Notes under the pieces: generated by a model
Databases searched by the model: none
Told to the model about the DNA's origin: nothing
What the model saw: only the letters and a program-made list of their open reading frames with translations
Position numbers and translations under genes: made by a program
Part shown: piece by piece, positions 15,674-24,100 of the stretch
How the letters are laid out: each line of letters opens with the position of its first letter
Numbering within the stretch: position 1 is the stretch's first letter
NCBI GenBank assembly: GCA_963778465.1
Contig: CAVZUK010000003.1
Location: 434,001 to 498,000, forward strand
DNA length: 64,000 bases
Direction of reading: 5' to 3'
DNA from: CAVZBW01 sp963778465
GTDB lineage: Bacteria > Actinomycetota > Acidimicrobiia > Acidimicrobiales > RAAP-2

Positions 15674-17677
15674 ATGCGGTTTCCCTTGAGATCTCACACG
15701 TTGCGGAGGTCCCTCCGGCCGCACGTCTTGCCGAGCTCGCTCAGGTCCCGGACCCTGCGCTGGGAATTCGATCCGGCGAAGCTCGAGGACCTCGTGCACG
15801 AGACGCTCGAGTGGCGCCGGCAGACCCAGCCCTACCCGGCCCTCGACGACACGTACGCCCATCTCCTGCGGGCGATCGACATGGCGTATCCGGACCGGAT
15901 CCGGTGGCCTTCCAAATGGCTGTGGAACCGGTCGGCGGGCTTCCTGCAGGCCGTCGCCATCCTCTATGTCTCCTTCACCGAGTACATGCTCATCACGGGG
16001 ACACCCGTTCCCACGAACGGCGGCAGCGGACCGTTTCGCGGGGAGATCTACGACTGGGTCATCGACGGCGAGATCGTCAGCTTCCGTCCTGGGCAATTCG
16101 AGCGGGATCCGACCGGCCCGGGCGAGTGCGACTACTTGCCGCGCGGGATGATGAAGGGCGCCGCCATCACGGATCACTACTGGGCCCTGGAATACGGCCG
16201 CGGGTCCGTGATCGCCATGTGGCCGAGCACCCTCTTTGGTTCCCTGCTCGTCGACTGCAACGTGAAGAACCTCGGCGAGCTCATGACCACCGCGGCCGCC
16301 GATCAGCTTCGCAACCTGATGCGAGCCGCCGGCCCCCCGGGTTGGAGCAACTGGATGGGGAACCAGGAGTGCGATCCCTTGTCGGTGGTCGACGCATGGG
16401 ACCTCTCCGACCTGCGATCGACCGTGAAGCGTGCCCAAAGGGAAGGTCACCACGTCCGGGCGTCTGGTGCCCGCCATTCGTGGAGCCGCCTGGTCCCGAC
16501 CGACGGCTACCTCGTGGACATGGCCCGGCTGCGCCAGAGCCTGAAGGTGGACCCGGAGGCGGGCACGGTGCAGGTCCAGGCGGGGATCGATCTCGAAGGC
16601 CTCACCACTGCCGCCTACCGCGCCGGTCTCGCCGTCCCGAGCCCGACGGTCGCCACCAGCTTCACCGTCGGCGGGATGGTGGCGACCGGTTCTCACGGAA
16701 GCGGGATGCAGACCGAGACCTTCTCGGACGCCGTCGTCGGGATGACCCTCGTCAACGCCGACGGCGAAGTGGTGGAGTTGACCGAGGACGATCCCGATCT
16801 TGCCGCTGCGCGAGTGGCGCTCGGATCCCTCGGCCTCATCCACGACGTGACCTTCAAATGCCCGCCGGCGACCAACGTGCGGGCGATCGACCGCAAGTGC
16901 CCCATCGATGCGGCCATCGACGATCTACCCAACTTGGTTCGCGCACATCACGCGGTCATGCTGATGTGGTACCCGTACACCGACGTGGGCTGGCTCAAGC
17001 TCTGGGACCCGACCGACGATCCGGAGGACTACGGCTGGCTGGAGCGCCGCAAGACCCAGTGGTCCCAGCTGCTCTTCGAGGGCGTCCTCGGGTTCGTTGG
17101 GGAGAAGCTCGTCATGCGGTTCGCCCCGTTCCTCACGCCGGCCCTCATGAACGAGGTCATCGCCCTCACGCCGGCGCGTGAGCGCGTGGTGACGGCGGCC
17201 GACGCCTATCACTTCCAGTACGTCTATCCCAAGTGCTGGGACTCGTCCTGGTCGGTACCCCTCGAGGACGCGCCGGAGGCGTGGCGAGCCTTCCGGGAGA
17301 CCATCGACGAGTTCCGCGAGCGCGGCAGCTTCCCGGTCAACCTCGTGGTCGCCTCCCGGTTCGTCGGCAAGAGCACCTCGTTGCTGTCACCCGACTTCGG
17401 GAGGGACTCCTGCTACATCGAGGCGACCACCCTCAAGGGCACCAAGGACGCGGAGGCCTTCTACCGCGCCATCGAAGAGGTCATGCTGTCACGGTTCGAC
17501 GCCCGTCCTCACTGGGGCAAGGTCTTCTACGACACCCAGCGGATCCGTGAGCGTCGCCTGACCCAGATCGAGCAGTTCGAGGCGATCCGCAAGCGGTGGG
17601 ACCCCGAAGGTCGGTTCTTGAACGAGTTCCTCGCCGAGCTCTTCGGGGTCGTTCCCCCATCCCCTATCGCGCCGTGA
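15674..17677 (+). CDS. ERG2/sigma-1 receptor-like domain fused to a FAD-linked oxidase (aldonolactone oxidase type)
   Basis: 667 residues. The preceding SD (GGAGGTGAT, 4 nt before ATG 15674) is nearly perfect and fixes the start. Residues about 35-220 resemble fungal C-8 sterol isomerase ERG2 and the human sigma-1 receptor: FTEYMLITGT, YDWVIDGE and WALEYGRG. D127 and E173 line up with sigma-1 D126 and E172, the two acidic ligand-site residues shared with ERG2. Residues about 238 to the end are a FAD-binding type 4 oxidase of the gulono/arabinono-lactone oxidase and alditol oxidase group. ARHSW (H268) is the usual covalent-FAD histidine, and ATGSHGSG lies further on. It follows the cyclase gene by 29 bp. 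A sterol-like lipid substrate is inferred from the ERG2 part and the hydroxylase neighbour. Confidence 0.85.
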   Translation: MRFPLRSHTLRRSLRPHVLPSSLRSRTLRWEFDPAKLEDLVHETLEWRRQTQPYPALDDTYAHLLRAIDMAYPDRIRWPSKWLWNRSAGFLQAVAILYVSFTEYMLITGTPVPTNGGSGPFRGEIYDWVIDGEIVSFRPGQFERDPTGPGECDYLPRGMMKGAAITDHYWALEYGRGSVIAMWPSTLFGSLLVDCNVKNLGELMTTAAADQLRNLMRAAGPPGWSNWMGNQECDPLSVVDAWDLSDLRSTVKRAQREGHHVRASGARHSWSRLVPTDGYLVDMARLRQSLKVDPEAGTVQVQAGIDLEGLTTAAYRAGLAVPSPTVATSFTVGGMVATGSHGSGMQTETFSDAVVGMTLVNADGEVVELTEDDPDLAAARVALGSLGLIHDVTFKCPPATNVRAIDRKCPIDAAIDDLPNLVRAHHAVMLMWYPYTDVGWLKLWDPTDDPEDYGWLERRKTQWSQLLFEGVLGFVGEKLVMRFAPFLTPALMNEVIALTPARERVVTAADAYHFQYVYPKCWDSSWSVPLEDAPEAWRAFRETIDEFRERGSFPVNLVVASRFVGKSTSLLSPDFGRDSCYIEATTLKGTKDAEAFYRAIEEVMLSRFDARPHWGKVFYDTQRIRERRLTQIEQFEAIRKRWDPEGRFLNEFLAELFGVVPPSPIAP

Positions 17678-18194
17678 CCGTCGTGGTGGCTCTTGGCACC
17701 CTCGGACCCGTCGACTCCCAGGCCAGCGGTCGGATCGGGACGGAGGAGGGGCCGCAGGCCGGCGGCCACCTCCCGCCGTCACCGTGCGCGGCGATCCGTC
17801 GGAAAGCGACGCCCTTGACCTTCTCGGCGATCGAGGGCGACGTCTCGAGCAGCGACAAGAATTCGGGCCGCTGCGCGACCAGGAGGCGCATGGTCGTCGT
17901 GGAGCTCACGGTGGCGGTGCGGAAGCGAGTCAAGAGCAGGCCGATCTCGCCGAAGAACTCGCCGGGCTCGAGGACGGCGAGCTCCTCGCCGTCCTGGTCC
18001 ACCGTGACCTCTCCCCAGAGGACGATGAAGAATTCCTTGCTGTAGCTGCCCTGACGGCAGAGGACCTTGCCGGCCGGCACCTCGATCTCCGTGGTCAGGT
18101 GGTCGATCCTGCCGAGCTCCCGGCGGCTGCACCCCGAGAATACCCGCAGGTGCGCGAGCTGCTTCTCGCTCTTGGTCATCGTCGTGCGAAACAC
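17664..18194 (-). CDS. Stand-alone cyclic-nucleotide-binding domain protein
   Basis: 176 residues consisting of little more than one cNBD: EVPAGKVLCRQGSYSKEFFIV, then FGEIGLLLTRFRTATV with the conserved Glu and Arg. No DNA-binding or enzymatic domain follows; the last about 45 residues are polar. The GTG at 18194 is preferred because AGGAGG lies 8 nt upstream. Longer in-frame starts (18233, 18386) would add unlike sequence and run into the next gene. It may be a cyclic-nucleotide-responsive adaptor or buffer. It overlaps the end of the ERG2-oxidase gene by 14 bp, converging, and follows the Crp gene by 139 bp on the same strand. Confidence 0.82.
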   Translation of the reverse strand: MFRTTMTKSEKQLAHLRVFSGCSRRELGRIDHLTTEIEVPAGKVLCRQGSYSKEFFIVLWGEVTVDQDGEELAVLEPGEFFGEIGLLLTRFRTATVSSTTTMRLLVAQRPEFLSLLETSPSIAEKVKGVAFRRIAAHGDGGRWPPACGPSSVPIRPLAWESTGPRVPRATTTVTAR

Positions 18195-18333
18195 GGGGCT
18201 CTCCTCCTCGCTCCCGGCGCCCTCTCTCGCCATCACCTTGAGCCGCCGGGCGGGCAAAGTCTGTGGCGGAAGCGTCACTCGCAGTGTGCGCCGGGCGACA
18301 CTGGTGCCGGCGGGGGCGGGCGCTCCGGAGAGC

Positions 18334-18975
18334 TCAGCGGGCCAGGCGCTCCAACCGGCCGCGATCGAGGATCTCCACCGAGCCACGTCCGAGTCGCAGC
18401 ACGCCCGCCTCCTCCGCCTTGCGCAGTGCCCGGTTGGTCGTCGGCCGGGTCGTGCCGGCGAGGTTGGCCAGCTCCTCCTGGGTCAACGGAACGGGAGCGG
18501 TCCCGTAGAGGCGGGCGGCAGACAAGAGCCGGCGTAGCACCCGGGTCTCCGCCGGAACGTACAGCGCCTCGAGCAGCTCCTGGGTGAGTCGGCGGGCCCG
18601 AGCGTCGAGGGCTGCGATGAGCAGGCGATCAACCGCCGAATGGCGCTCGCGGAGCTCGGCGAAGCGGTCTCGATGCAGGCATCGCACCTCCAGATGCTCG
18701 AGCGCGGCAACGGTTGCAAACCGCATGTGGTCGTCGGCCAACAGCGCCTGCTCTCCGAACATCTCCCCGGGTCCGAGCAGCGCCAAGATGACCGTCTCAC
18801 CGACTGGGCTCGTCACTCGCACGGCGGCACGGCCACGATCGAGGAGAAAGAGGCAATCACCCGGATCGCCCTCGTGGAAGACGACCTCGTCCTTCCGGTA
18901 GCGCCTCCGGACGCACGAGGCGAGGACCGCCTGTCGATCTTCCTCGGGCAGGCTTTCGAGCAAAGCCCACGGCAC
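18334..18975 (-). CDS. Crp/Fnr-family transcriptional regulator
   Basis: 213 residues, the usual Crp length. The cNBD has FGEQALLADDHMRFATV with Glu and Arg separated by nine residues, as in E. coli Crp. A C-terminal winged helix-turn-helix (PLTQEELANLAGTTRPTTNRAL) is followed by the wing GRGSVEIL. No Cys cluster for an iron-sulfur centre is seen, so it is more Crp-like than Fnr-like. The frame stays open to 19104, but that extension runs through a tRNA-like remnant and is Arg/Pro-rich, so I prefer the GTG at 18975. A role in cAMP-dependent control of the adjacent lipid cluster is an inference. Confidence 0.82.
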   Translation of the reverse strand: MPWALLESLPEEDRQAVLASCVRRRYRKDEVVFHEGDPGDCLFLLDRGRAAVRVTSPVGETVILALLGPGEMFGEQALLADDHMRFATVAALEHLEVRCLHRDRFAELRERHSAVDRLLIAALDARARRLTQELLEALYVPAETRVLRRLLSAARLYGTAPVPLTQEELANLAGTTRPTTNRALRKAEEAGVLRLGRGSVEILDRGRLERLAR

Positions 18976-19060
18976 CCCTAAAGCGTCGCATGTCGGGGCA
19001 CGCGGCGCTGAGATCGGTGGGTCCGGCCGTCGAGCATGACCCCGAACGACACGACGAATC

Positions 19061-19103
19061 GGTGGGGATAGCGGGAGTCGAGCCAGCGACCTCAGCATCG
19101 TCA
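19061..19103 (-). repeat. Degenerate copy of the 3' half of tRNA-Ile (attachment-site-like direct repeat)
   Basis: Matches 22122-22164, the anticodon-to-3'-end part of the intact tRNA-Ile, at 37 of 43 positions, including 16 identical bases (CCAGCGACCTCAGCAT) at 19083-19098. Same orientation as the intact gene. The T-stem no longer pairs fully and there is no 5' half, so it is not a functional tRNA. Intact tRNA plus a distal 3'-half copy in direct orientation is the footprint left by tyrosine integrases that use tRNA genes. No integrase lies between the copies. Confidence 0.72.
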
Positions 19104-19128
19104 ATACTCGGTGGTCACTGCCTCACCT

Positions 19129-19156
19129 GGGAGTTCGCCCCTGCCCGGGAACTCCC
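19129..19156. repeat. Inverted repeat in the 377-bp gene-free stretch before the aldehyde dehydrogenase
   Basis: GGGAGTTC (19129-19136) and GAACTCCC (19149-19156) can form an 8-bp stem with a 12-nt loop. It lies 26 bp inside the tRNA-like repeat, within the 18976-19352 gene-free region. It could be a terminator, an arm site or an operator. A second smaller perfect repeat (GGTTG-T-CAACC, 19230-19240) lies nearer the ALDH start. I see no other features in this stretch. Confidence 0.5.
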
Positions 19157-19352
19157 GGTCACCGGCCGGACCCGTACACGCTGGCCGTTTGGCGCAGGGC
19201 GACATGGGCCGGGAGCGTCGCCTCGGATTGGTTGTCAACCGAGACGCTGGACACGCGGCCAACTCCGGCTCCGGGTTAGGTTTCATCTTTCATCGTGACG
19301 AGATGAGATCGAACCGCCGGGCATCCGCCGGACGGTGATCGGGAGGAGAGAT

Positions 19353-20820
19353 GTGAGCGGCGCGCACGAACAAACCTCGCTGTTGCGACCGGAGCTCCTC
19401 GTCGGTGGTCAGTGGAGCGTCACTGCAAGCGGGGGGCACCCTGGGTCATGTCAACCCCTCGACCGGTCGGGTCCAGGCCACGTTCCCGTTAGCCGGGCCC
19501 TCCGAAGTCGACGACGCAGTTGCGGCCGCCCGGGCAGCGCTCCCGTCGTGGCGGCACGCGGCACCGACCGCTCGGCGAGCCGTGCTCAACCGCATCGGAG
19601 AGCTCATCCGAGAGCACTCCGACGAGCTCGCCGCCATCAATGCACTCGAAGTGGGCACCCCGGCCGCACTGTCTCGTGCCCGCTATCGCAGGGGCCCGAC
19701 GGCATTTGAATACCACGCTGGATGGATCGATCGGCTGACCGGCGACACCATTCCCATGGATCCCGGGCGATTGCTCGACCTGACGCTGCTCGAGCCGGTC
19801 GGTGTCGTGGCTGCCATCCTCACCTGGAACCATCCCCTGGCGAACATCCAGATGGTTGTCGCCCCGGCGCTGGCCGCCGGGTGCTGCGTCGTCATCAAAC
19901 CGTCTGAGGCGGCACCATTCGCCGCCATTCGGTTTGGTCGGCTCTGCGAGGAGGCAGGCCTGCCCCCGGGGGTGGTGAACATCCTTCCCGGAGGGCCAGA
20001 GGCCGGAGATTCGTTGGTTCGTCACCCTGGTGTCGACAAGATCAGTTTCGTCGGAGGAGGAGCCATCGGGTCCCGTATCCAGGCAGCGGCTGCCGAATCG
20101 CTCACCCCGCTCGTCCTGGAGCTCGGCGGCAAGTCTGCTGCCCTGGTCTTCCCGGACGCCGACCTCGATCGGGCCTGTCGGTTCGCGGTCGGTATCACTG
20201 GCAACAGCGGCCAGGGCTGCACGGTGCCGAGCCGATTGCTCGTCCACACGTCCGTCTATGCCGAGGTGGTCGACCGCTTGATGCCAATGCTGTCTGCGGT
20301 CAAAGTGGGTGACCCATTCGAGGACGACACGCTCATGGGCCCCGTGATCAGTGAACACGCATGCGCTCGCATACTCTCGACGATCGCGCAGGCGCGCCGC
20401 ACCAAGCCAGACGCCCTCCTTCTCGGCGGCGAACGGCTGGGCGGTGACCTTTCCAACGGCTGGTTCCTGCCGCCTACCGTCTTTGGCGACGTCGAGGTCA
20501 ACAGCGAGTTGGCCCAAGAGGAGATATTCGACCCGGTGCTCGCCATCAGTCGCTTTGGTGGCGAGGCGGAGGCGATCGCTCAGGCCAACGCCACACGCTA
20601 CGGTCTGGCCGCCTACGTATTGACCCAGGATCTCGACCGGGCCATTCGGGTGGCGTCAGCGTTGGATGCCGGCAACATCGGTGTGAACGGCGCCGGAGCC
20701 CCGGCCGGGTGGTCCGCGCCGTCGGGCGGCGTGAAAGAGAGCGGCTTCGGCAAAGTGGGGGGCCGCGAAGGAATCATGGAGTACATCCGCACGAAGAATG
20801 TGCTCGTCGCCTTGTCGTGA
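19353..20820 (+). CDS. NAD(P)-dependent aldehyde dehydrogenase, with an N-terminal +1 frameshift
   Basis: Aldehyde dehydrogenase of about 488 residues. Landmarks: ILTWNHP (cofactor site), VIKPSEAAP, the general-base Glu in LELGGKSA and the catalytic Cys in GQGCTVPSR. The expected N-terminus (LLRPELLVGGQWSVTASGG) begins at GTG 19353 after GGGAGGAG, but the frame changes at the six-G run 19431-19436. Removing one G restores TASGGTLGHVNPSTG into the remaining frame. An internal start at 19405 would lose conserved sequence. Either an assembly indel or a recent knock-out. It lies in a lower-G+C segment bounded by tRNA-Ile repeats, and the substrate is unknown. Confidence 0.8.
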
Positions 20821-21012
20821 ATCAGCTGACCCGCCAGGAGCAGCCCGGTCAATGGGCGACTGAACCCTGCCGTCGCGAGAAAGGGTCGCTCCCCTCGGCA
20901 TCCGGGCGAAGGCACCAGGCTTGTGCTCATCCCTGGGCGGGTTCTCCGGATGACGTGGCTTCCTTCCTCCCCCAGCCTCCGACCTCCCGCTTGCACCGCC
21001 AGCGGATGGGCC

Positions 21013-21492
21013 CTATTCGGCGTCCATCGCTTCGGTCTCGCACACTCTCTCGGCGATACGCCACACACCTTCGACCCGCTCGAAGCGATCTCGGTATCGC
21101 CCGAACGCGGATAACCGTGGCCGCGACCCGCCGATGTCACTCCTGAGGAACAACCAACCGCTGTCGCCCAGGGCGTCGTCTCCGTTGACCTCTATGACCG
21201 GATTGATCAGCATGTGCTTCTGACGATGCTCTGGCGGATGCGGGTAATCGGCAAGGTAACGAACGAAGTCCTCGCGCGTCGTCAGCAGACAGTACTGAGT
21301 GCCGTCCGGTAGCACGGTCTCGTAACGCGCATTGGCCGTAAAAACGTCCAGCCATTCATCGGCCAAGCCGTAGTCAAGTGCCCGCGAGTAGCGGTTCATC
21401 GTACGGATGACCGCCTGCTCATCGCGCAACGGGTCGTGCTGCAAGTCGGAGACCAACGGTTTCGCCCACCCTCGTCGGTTCGATCCAGCCAT
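21013..21492 (-). CDS. SnoaL/NTF2-like family protein
   Basis: 159 residues with the cone-shaped alpha+beta NTF2-like fold of SnoaL cyclases and ring-hydroxylating dioxygenase small subunits: helix DEQAVIRTMNRYSRALDYG, then DEWLDVFTANARYETVLPDG and the closing strands LSAFGRYRDRFERVEGVWRI. No catalytic His-Asp pair can be named with confidence. Many such proteins are annotated as hydratases, isomerases or small subunits. TATACT lies 15 nt before ATG 21492 on the minus strand as a possible -10. It belongs to the tRNA-bounded segment with two ALDH genes. The 20821-21012 gap beside it shows nothing I recognise. Confidence 0.72.
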   Translation of the reverse strand: MAGSNRRGWAKPLVSDLQHDPLRDEQAVIRTMNRYSRALDYGLADEWLDVFTANARYETVLPDGTQYCLLTTREDFVRYLADYPHPPEHRQKHMLINPVIEVNGDDALGDSGWLFLRSDIGGSRPRLSAFGRYRDRFERVEGVWRIAERVCETEAMDAE

Positions 21493-21582
21493 CGATGGAA
21501 CAGCACGAGTATAGAGGTGAGGATCTTGGAGGGTGCGGCCTGTTCCGGCGTTCCGAGCTCTGATGAACCCGAGTAGAGCAGA

Positions 21583-21960
21583 TCACATGCCGATGAGGAT
21601 GTTCTTCGGCCTCAAGTACTCCATGATGCCTTGGCGACCGCCCTCTCGCCCGGCGCCACTCTGCTTGTAACCGCCGAATGGTGCGTTCGGGCTCATCGAC
21701 GGCGCGGCGTTGGCGACTACAAGTCCGGCCTCGGGCTGTGTGGCCAGAGGGTAAGCACGAGCGAGATCCCGCGTGTAGACGAAGGCGCCTAGTCCGAGCT
21801 CACTGTCGTCGGCCTCTTGCAGCGCCTCCGCCTCGTCATGGAAGCGGAGCACCGAGAGGACCGGGCCGAAGATCTCCTCGTGGGCGAGTTCGCTGTCGTC
21901 GTCCACATCGCCGAAGAGGCTGGGGGCCACGAAGAATCCGGCGGCCAGATCCCCTTCCAT
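21583..21960 (-). pseudogene. Truncated aldehyde dehydrogenase (C-terminal third only)
   Basis: 125 codons equal to the last quarter to third of an ALDH: FFVAPSLFGDV, ELAHEEIFGPVLSVLRF, NAPFGGYKQSGAGREGG and a C-terminal MEYLRPKNILIGM. The cofactor-binding half, the general-base Glu and the catalytic Cys are absent. Upstream (21961-22123) I find no ALDH-like sequence in any frame, so the 5' end has been lost rather than frameshifted. The break lies within 165 bp of the tRNA-Ile 3' end, which fits deletion or recombination during excision or decay of an integrated element. Confidence 0.8.
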
Positions 21961-22123
21961 GCGGGCGCCCCCCGGTCACCATGCTCGAGACGAAGACCGT
22001 GATCTTGGAAGGACGACCGTCGGACTACAAGGACACATGACGTCGTTCACCGATGGGTCGTCGGTGGAGTTTGCTCGGGCACCTTCACGGTGCCGTGATC
22101 AACTCCCTGATAGGTACCTTGGG

Positions 22124-22197
22124 TGGGGCTAGCTGGAATCGAACCAGCGACCTCAGCATTATCAGTGCTGCGCTCTAACCGACTGAGCTATAGCCCC
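22124..22197 (-). tRNA. tRNA-Ile (anticodon GAT)
   Basis: 74-nt cloverleaf on the minus strand. The acceptor stem is GGGGCTA/TAGCCCC, the D-arm contains AGCTCAGTCGGTTAGAGC, the anticodon loop reads CTGATAA (anticodon GAT) and the T-arm is GCTGG-TTCGATT-CCAGC. CCA is not encoded (CCC follows the discriminator A). Its 3' half is repeated in degenerate form at 19061-19103. Confidence 0.96.
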
Positions 22198-22318
22198 GAC
22201 GAGCCGACCACGCTACACCGTCGGCGGCGGGTCGGCGGCCGTCGGACCTCGGCGGGAATGACCTCGTACCCGGGGTGAAGTCCCCCTTTCTGTCACAGCC
22301 GGGTCCTAGCGTGTCCAC

Positions 22319-24100
22319 GTGGACGATCCGCTGCTTGGGCTGGACGAGGACCAGCGAGCCTGCGTGACGGCGCCCCCGGGGCCGCTGGCCATCGAGGCCG
22401 GGCCCGGGTCGGGCAAGACGCGCGTGCTGGCCGCCCGCGTCGCGTACCGCGTCCAGGTCGGGACGGCCGAGCCCCGCAGAGTGCTCGTGGTGACCTTCAC
22501 CCGGCAGGCCGCCACCGAGCTCCGCCAGCGGCTGCGGACCTTCGGCGTCTCCGGCCCGAAAGCGGCGACGCTGCACGCGTTGGCCTACGAGCTCGTCGAG
22601 CGCTTCCGAACCGACAGCCGCCGACCTCGGCGCCGCGTGGTTCCCACCTCCCGCCGGCTGCTTCGGCAGGCCATCGAGGGGCTCCCGGATCTCCCGCTCG
22701 AGGCCCTGGTGAGCGAGGTTGAATGGGCTGCGGCCCGGGGGATCGGGCCCACCGAGGTTCCCGCGGCCCTCTCCGCCGCTGCCAGGACCCCCGCCATCGA
22801 GCCCGAGCTGCTGACCGAGGCCCTCGCTCGCTACGTCCAGGTCAAGCGCTCCCGTGGCGTCCTCGACCTCGGCGACCTGCTGGTCGAAGCGAGGCTGGCG
22901 CTCGAGGACCAGGTCTTCGGTGCGGCCACCCGCTGGCGGTTCCCGCACCTCTCCGTGGACGAGGCGCAAGACCTCAACCCCGTGCAGTGGTCGCTGGTCC
23001 GCGCCCTCGTTGGGGAGGGCGACGATCTCTGCCTCATCGGGGACGCCGACCAGGCGATCTACGGATGGAACGGGGCCGACGCCCGGTTCCTCACCGATTT
23101 CGCGACCTACTTCCCCCACGCAGCCCGCTACCGATTGACGCACAACTACCGGTGCCCCCCCGAGCTGGCCCGCACCGCGGCGGCGCTCCTCGGACGGGAG
23201 GCGATCGACGCGGCTGGCGATCCCCTGGTCTCGTCTGTCGGGCTGGACACTGCGGGCGACGAGGCCTCCTTCGTTGTCGACAGGGTCCAACGCGCCCTGC
23301 GCGAGGGAGTGGGCCCGGGCCAGGTGGCCGTTCTGGCCAGGACCAACGCGGCTCTGCAGGCTACGGCCCTGGGCCTGCAGGAGGCCGGGATCCCCTACCA
23401 GGACGGGCGCAGCGTCCTCGACCAGCCGGCCGTCAAGGAAGCGCTGCACCGGCTCGAGGCGACCGCCTGGACGTTGCCGTCCCGGGGGTGCTCGAGCGAG
23501 CTGCGCACCATCGCCGGCGAGCTGCACGAGGAGGCCGCAGAGCGGGGCGTCGCCGAGGTCGATCTCGGCCGCCAAGACGGCGTTCTCCGTCAGCTGCTCG
23601 ACCTGGTCGAGGACTGGGCCGAATCCCAACCCTCCGCTCGCGGGAGCGAGTTGGGGGACTGGTTGGCCGGCGCGGTGCGAGGGAGGGGAGGGGACCCCGG
23701 ACCGGCCCATCCCGCGGTGTCGCTGGCGACGTTTCATCGGGCCAAGGGACTGCAGTGGCGCCGAGTGTTCATCGTCGGCGCCGAGGCCGGCCTCGTGCCG
23801 CTCAGGGTCTCCGGCGACGGGGCCGAGGAGCGCCGGCTCTTCTACGTGGCGCTGACCAGAGCCGAGGAGGAGGTCGTCTGCACGTGGGCGCGGCACCGGG
23901 AGGGCCGCGAGGGTTGGGAGGAACGCCGTCCCACCCCCTACCTCCTGGAGCTCGGCATCTCCGAGGACTCGGTGCGGCGGGCGGAGCCCGACTCGGAGGA
24001 ATCCGTGCGAGCGGGACTCGAACGTCTCCGACGAGACCTCGTGGCGGCGCGCAGGACGGCTCGCCACCACCCGATCCCCGTGCCGGCGGGGAGTCGCTAG
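22319..24100 (+). CDS. UvrD/Rep-type superfamily 1 DNA helicase (short)
   Basis: ATP-dependent 3'-5' DNA helicase of 593 residues. Motifs in order: Walker A GPGSGKTRVLAARV, motif Ia VVTFTRQAATELRQR, motif II VDEAQDLNPVQW, motif III LIGDADQAIYGWNGAD, motif IV NYRCPPELA, motif V ATFHRAKGLQWRRVF and motif VI RRLFYVALTRAE. It is shorter than full UvrD (about 720), and mycobacterial UvrD2 also carries an HRDC domain not seen here. GTG 22319 is preceded by TAGCGT and 6 nt, so it is probably leaderless. Likely DNA repair, in keeping with the convergent glycosylase gene, whose stop overlaps its own. Confidence 0.9.
   Translation: MDDPLLGLDEDQRACVTAPPGPLAIEAGPGSGKTRVLAARVAYRVQVGTAEPRRVLVVTFTRQAATELRQRLRTFGVSGPKAATLHALAYELVERFRTDSRRPRRRVVPTSRRLLRQAIEGLPDLPLEALVSEVEWAAARGIGPTEVPAALSAAARTPAIEPELLTEALARYVQVKRSRGVLDLGDLLVEARLALEDQVFGAATRWRFPHLSVDEAQDLNPVQWSLVRALVGEGDDLCLIGDADQAIYGWNGADARFLTDFATYFPHAARYRLTHNYRCPPELARTAAALLGREAIDAAGDPLVSSVGLDTAGDEASFVVDRVQRALREGVGPGQVAVLARTNAALQATALGLQEAGIPYQDGRSVLDQPAVKEALHRLEATAWTLPSRGCSSELRTIAGELHEEAAERGVAEVDLGRQDGVLRQLLDLVEDWAESQPSARGSELGDWLAGAVRGRGGDPGPAHPAVSLATFHRAKGLQWRRVFIVGAEAGLVPLRVSGDGAEERRLFYVALTRAEEEVVCTWARHREGREGWEERRPTPYLLELGISEDSVRRAEPDSEESVRAGLERLRRDLVAARRTARHHPIPVPAGSR

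Noticed and set aside
18976..19104. ATG at 19104 as the start of the Crp-type regulator
   Set aside because: That extension translates the tRNA-Ile-like remnant and gives an Arg/Pro-rich stretch with no Crp similarity; the GTG at 18975 gives the usual Crp length.
19104..22123. Prophage within the tRNA-bounded segment
   Set aside because: No integrase, terminase or structural genes; the segment holds only metabolic genes and fragments.
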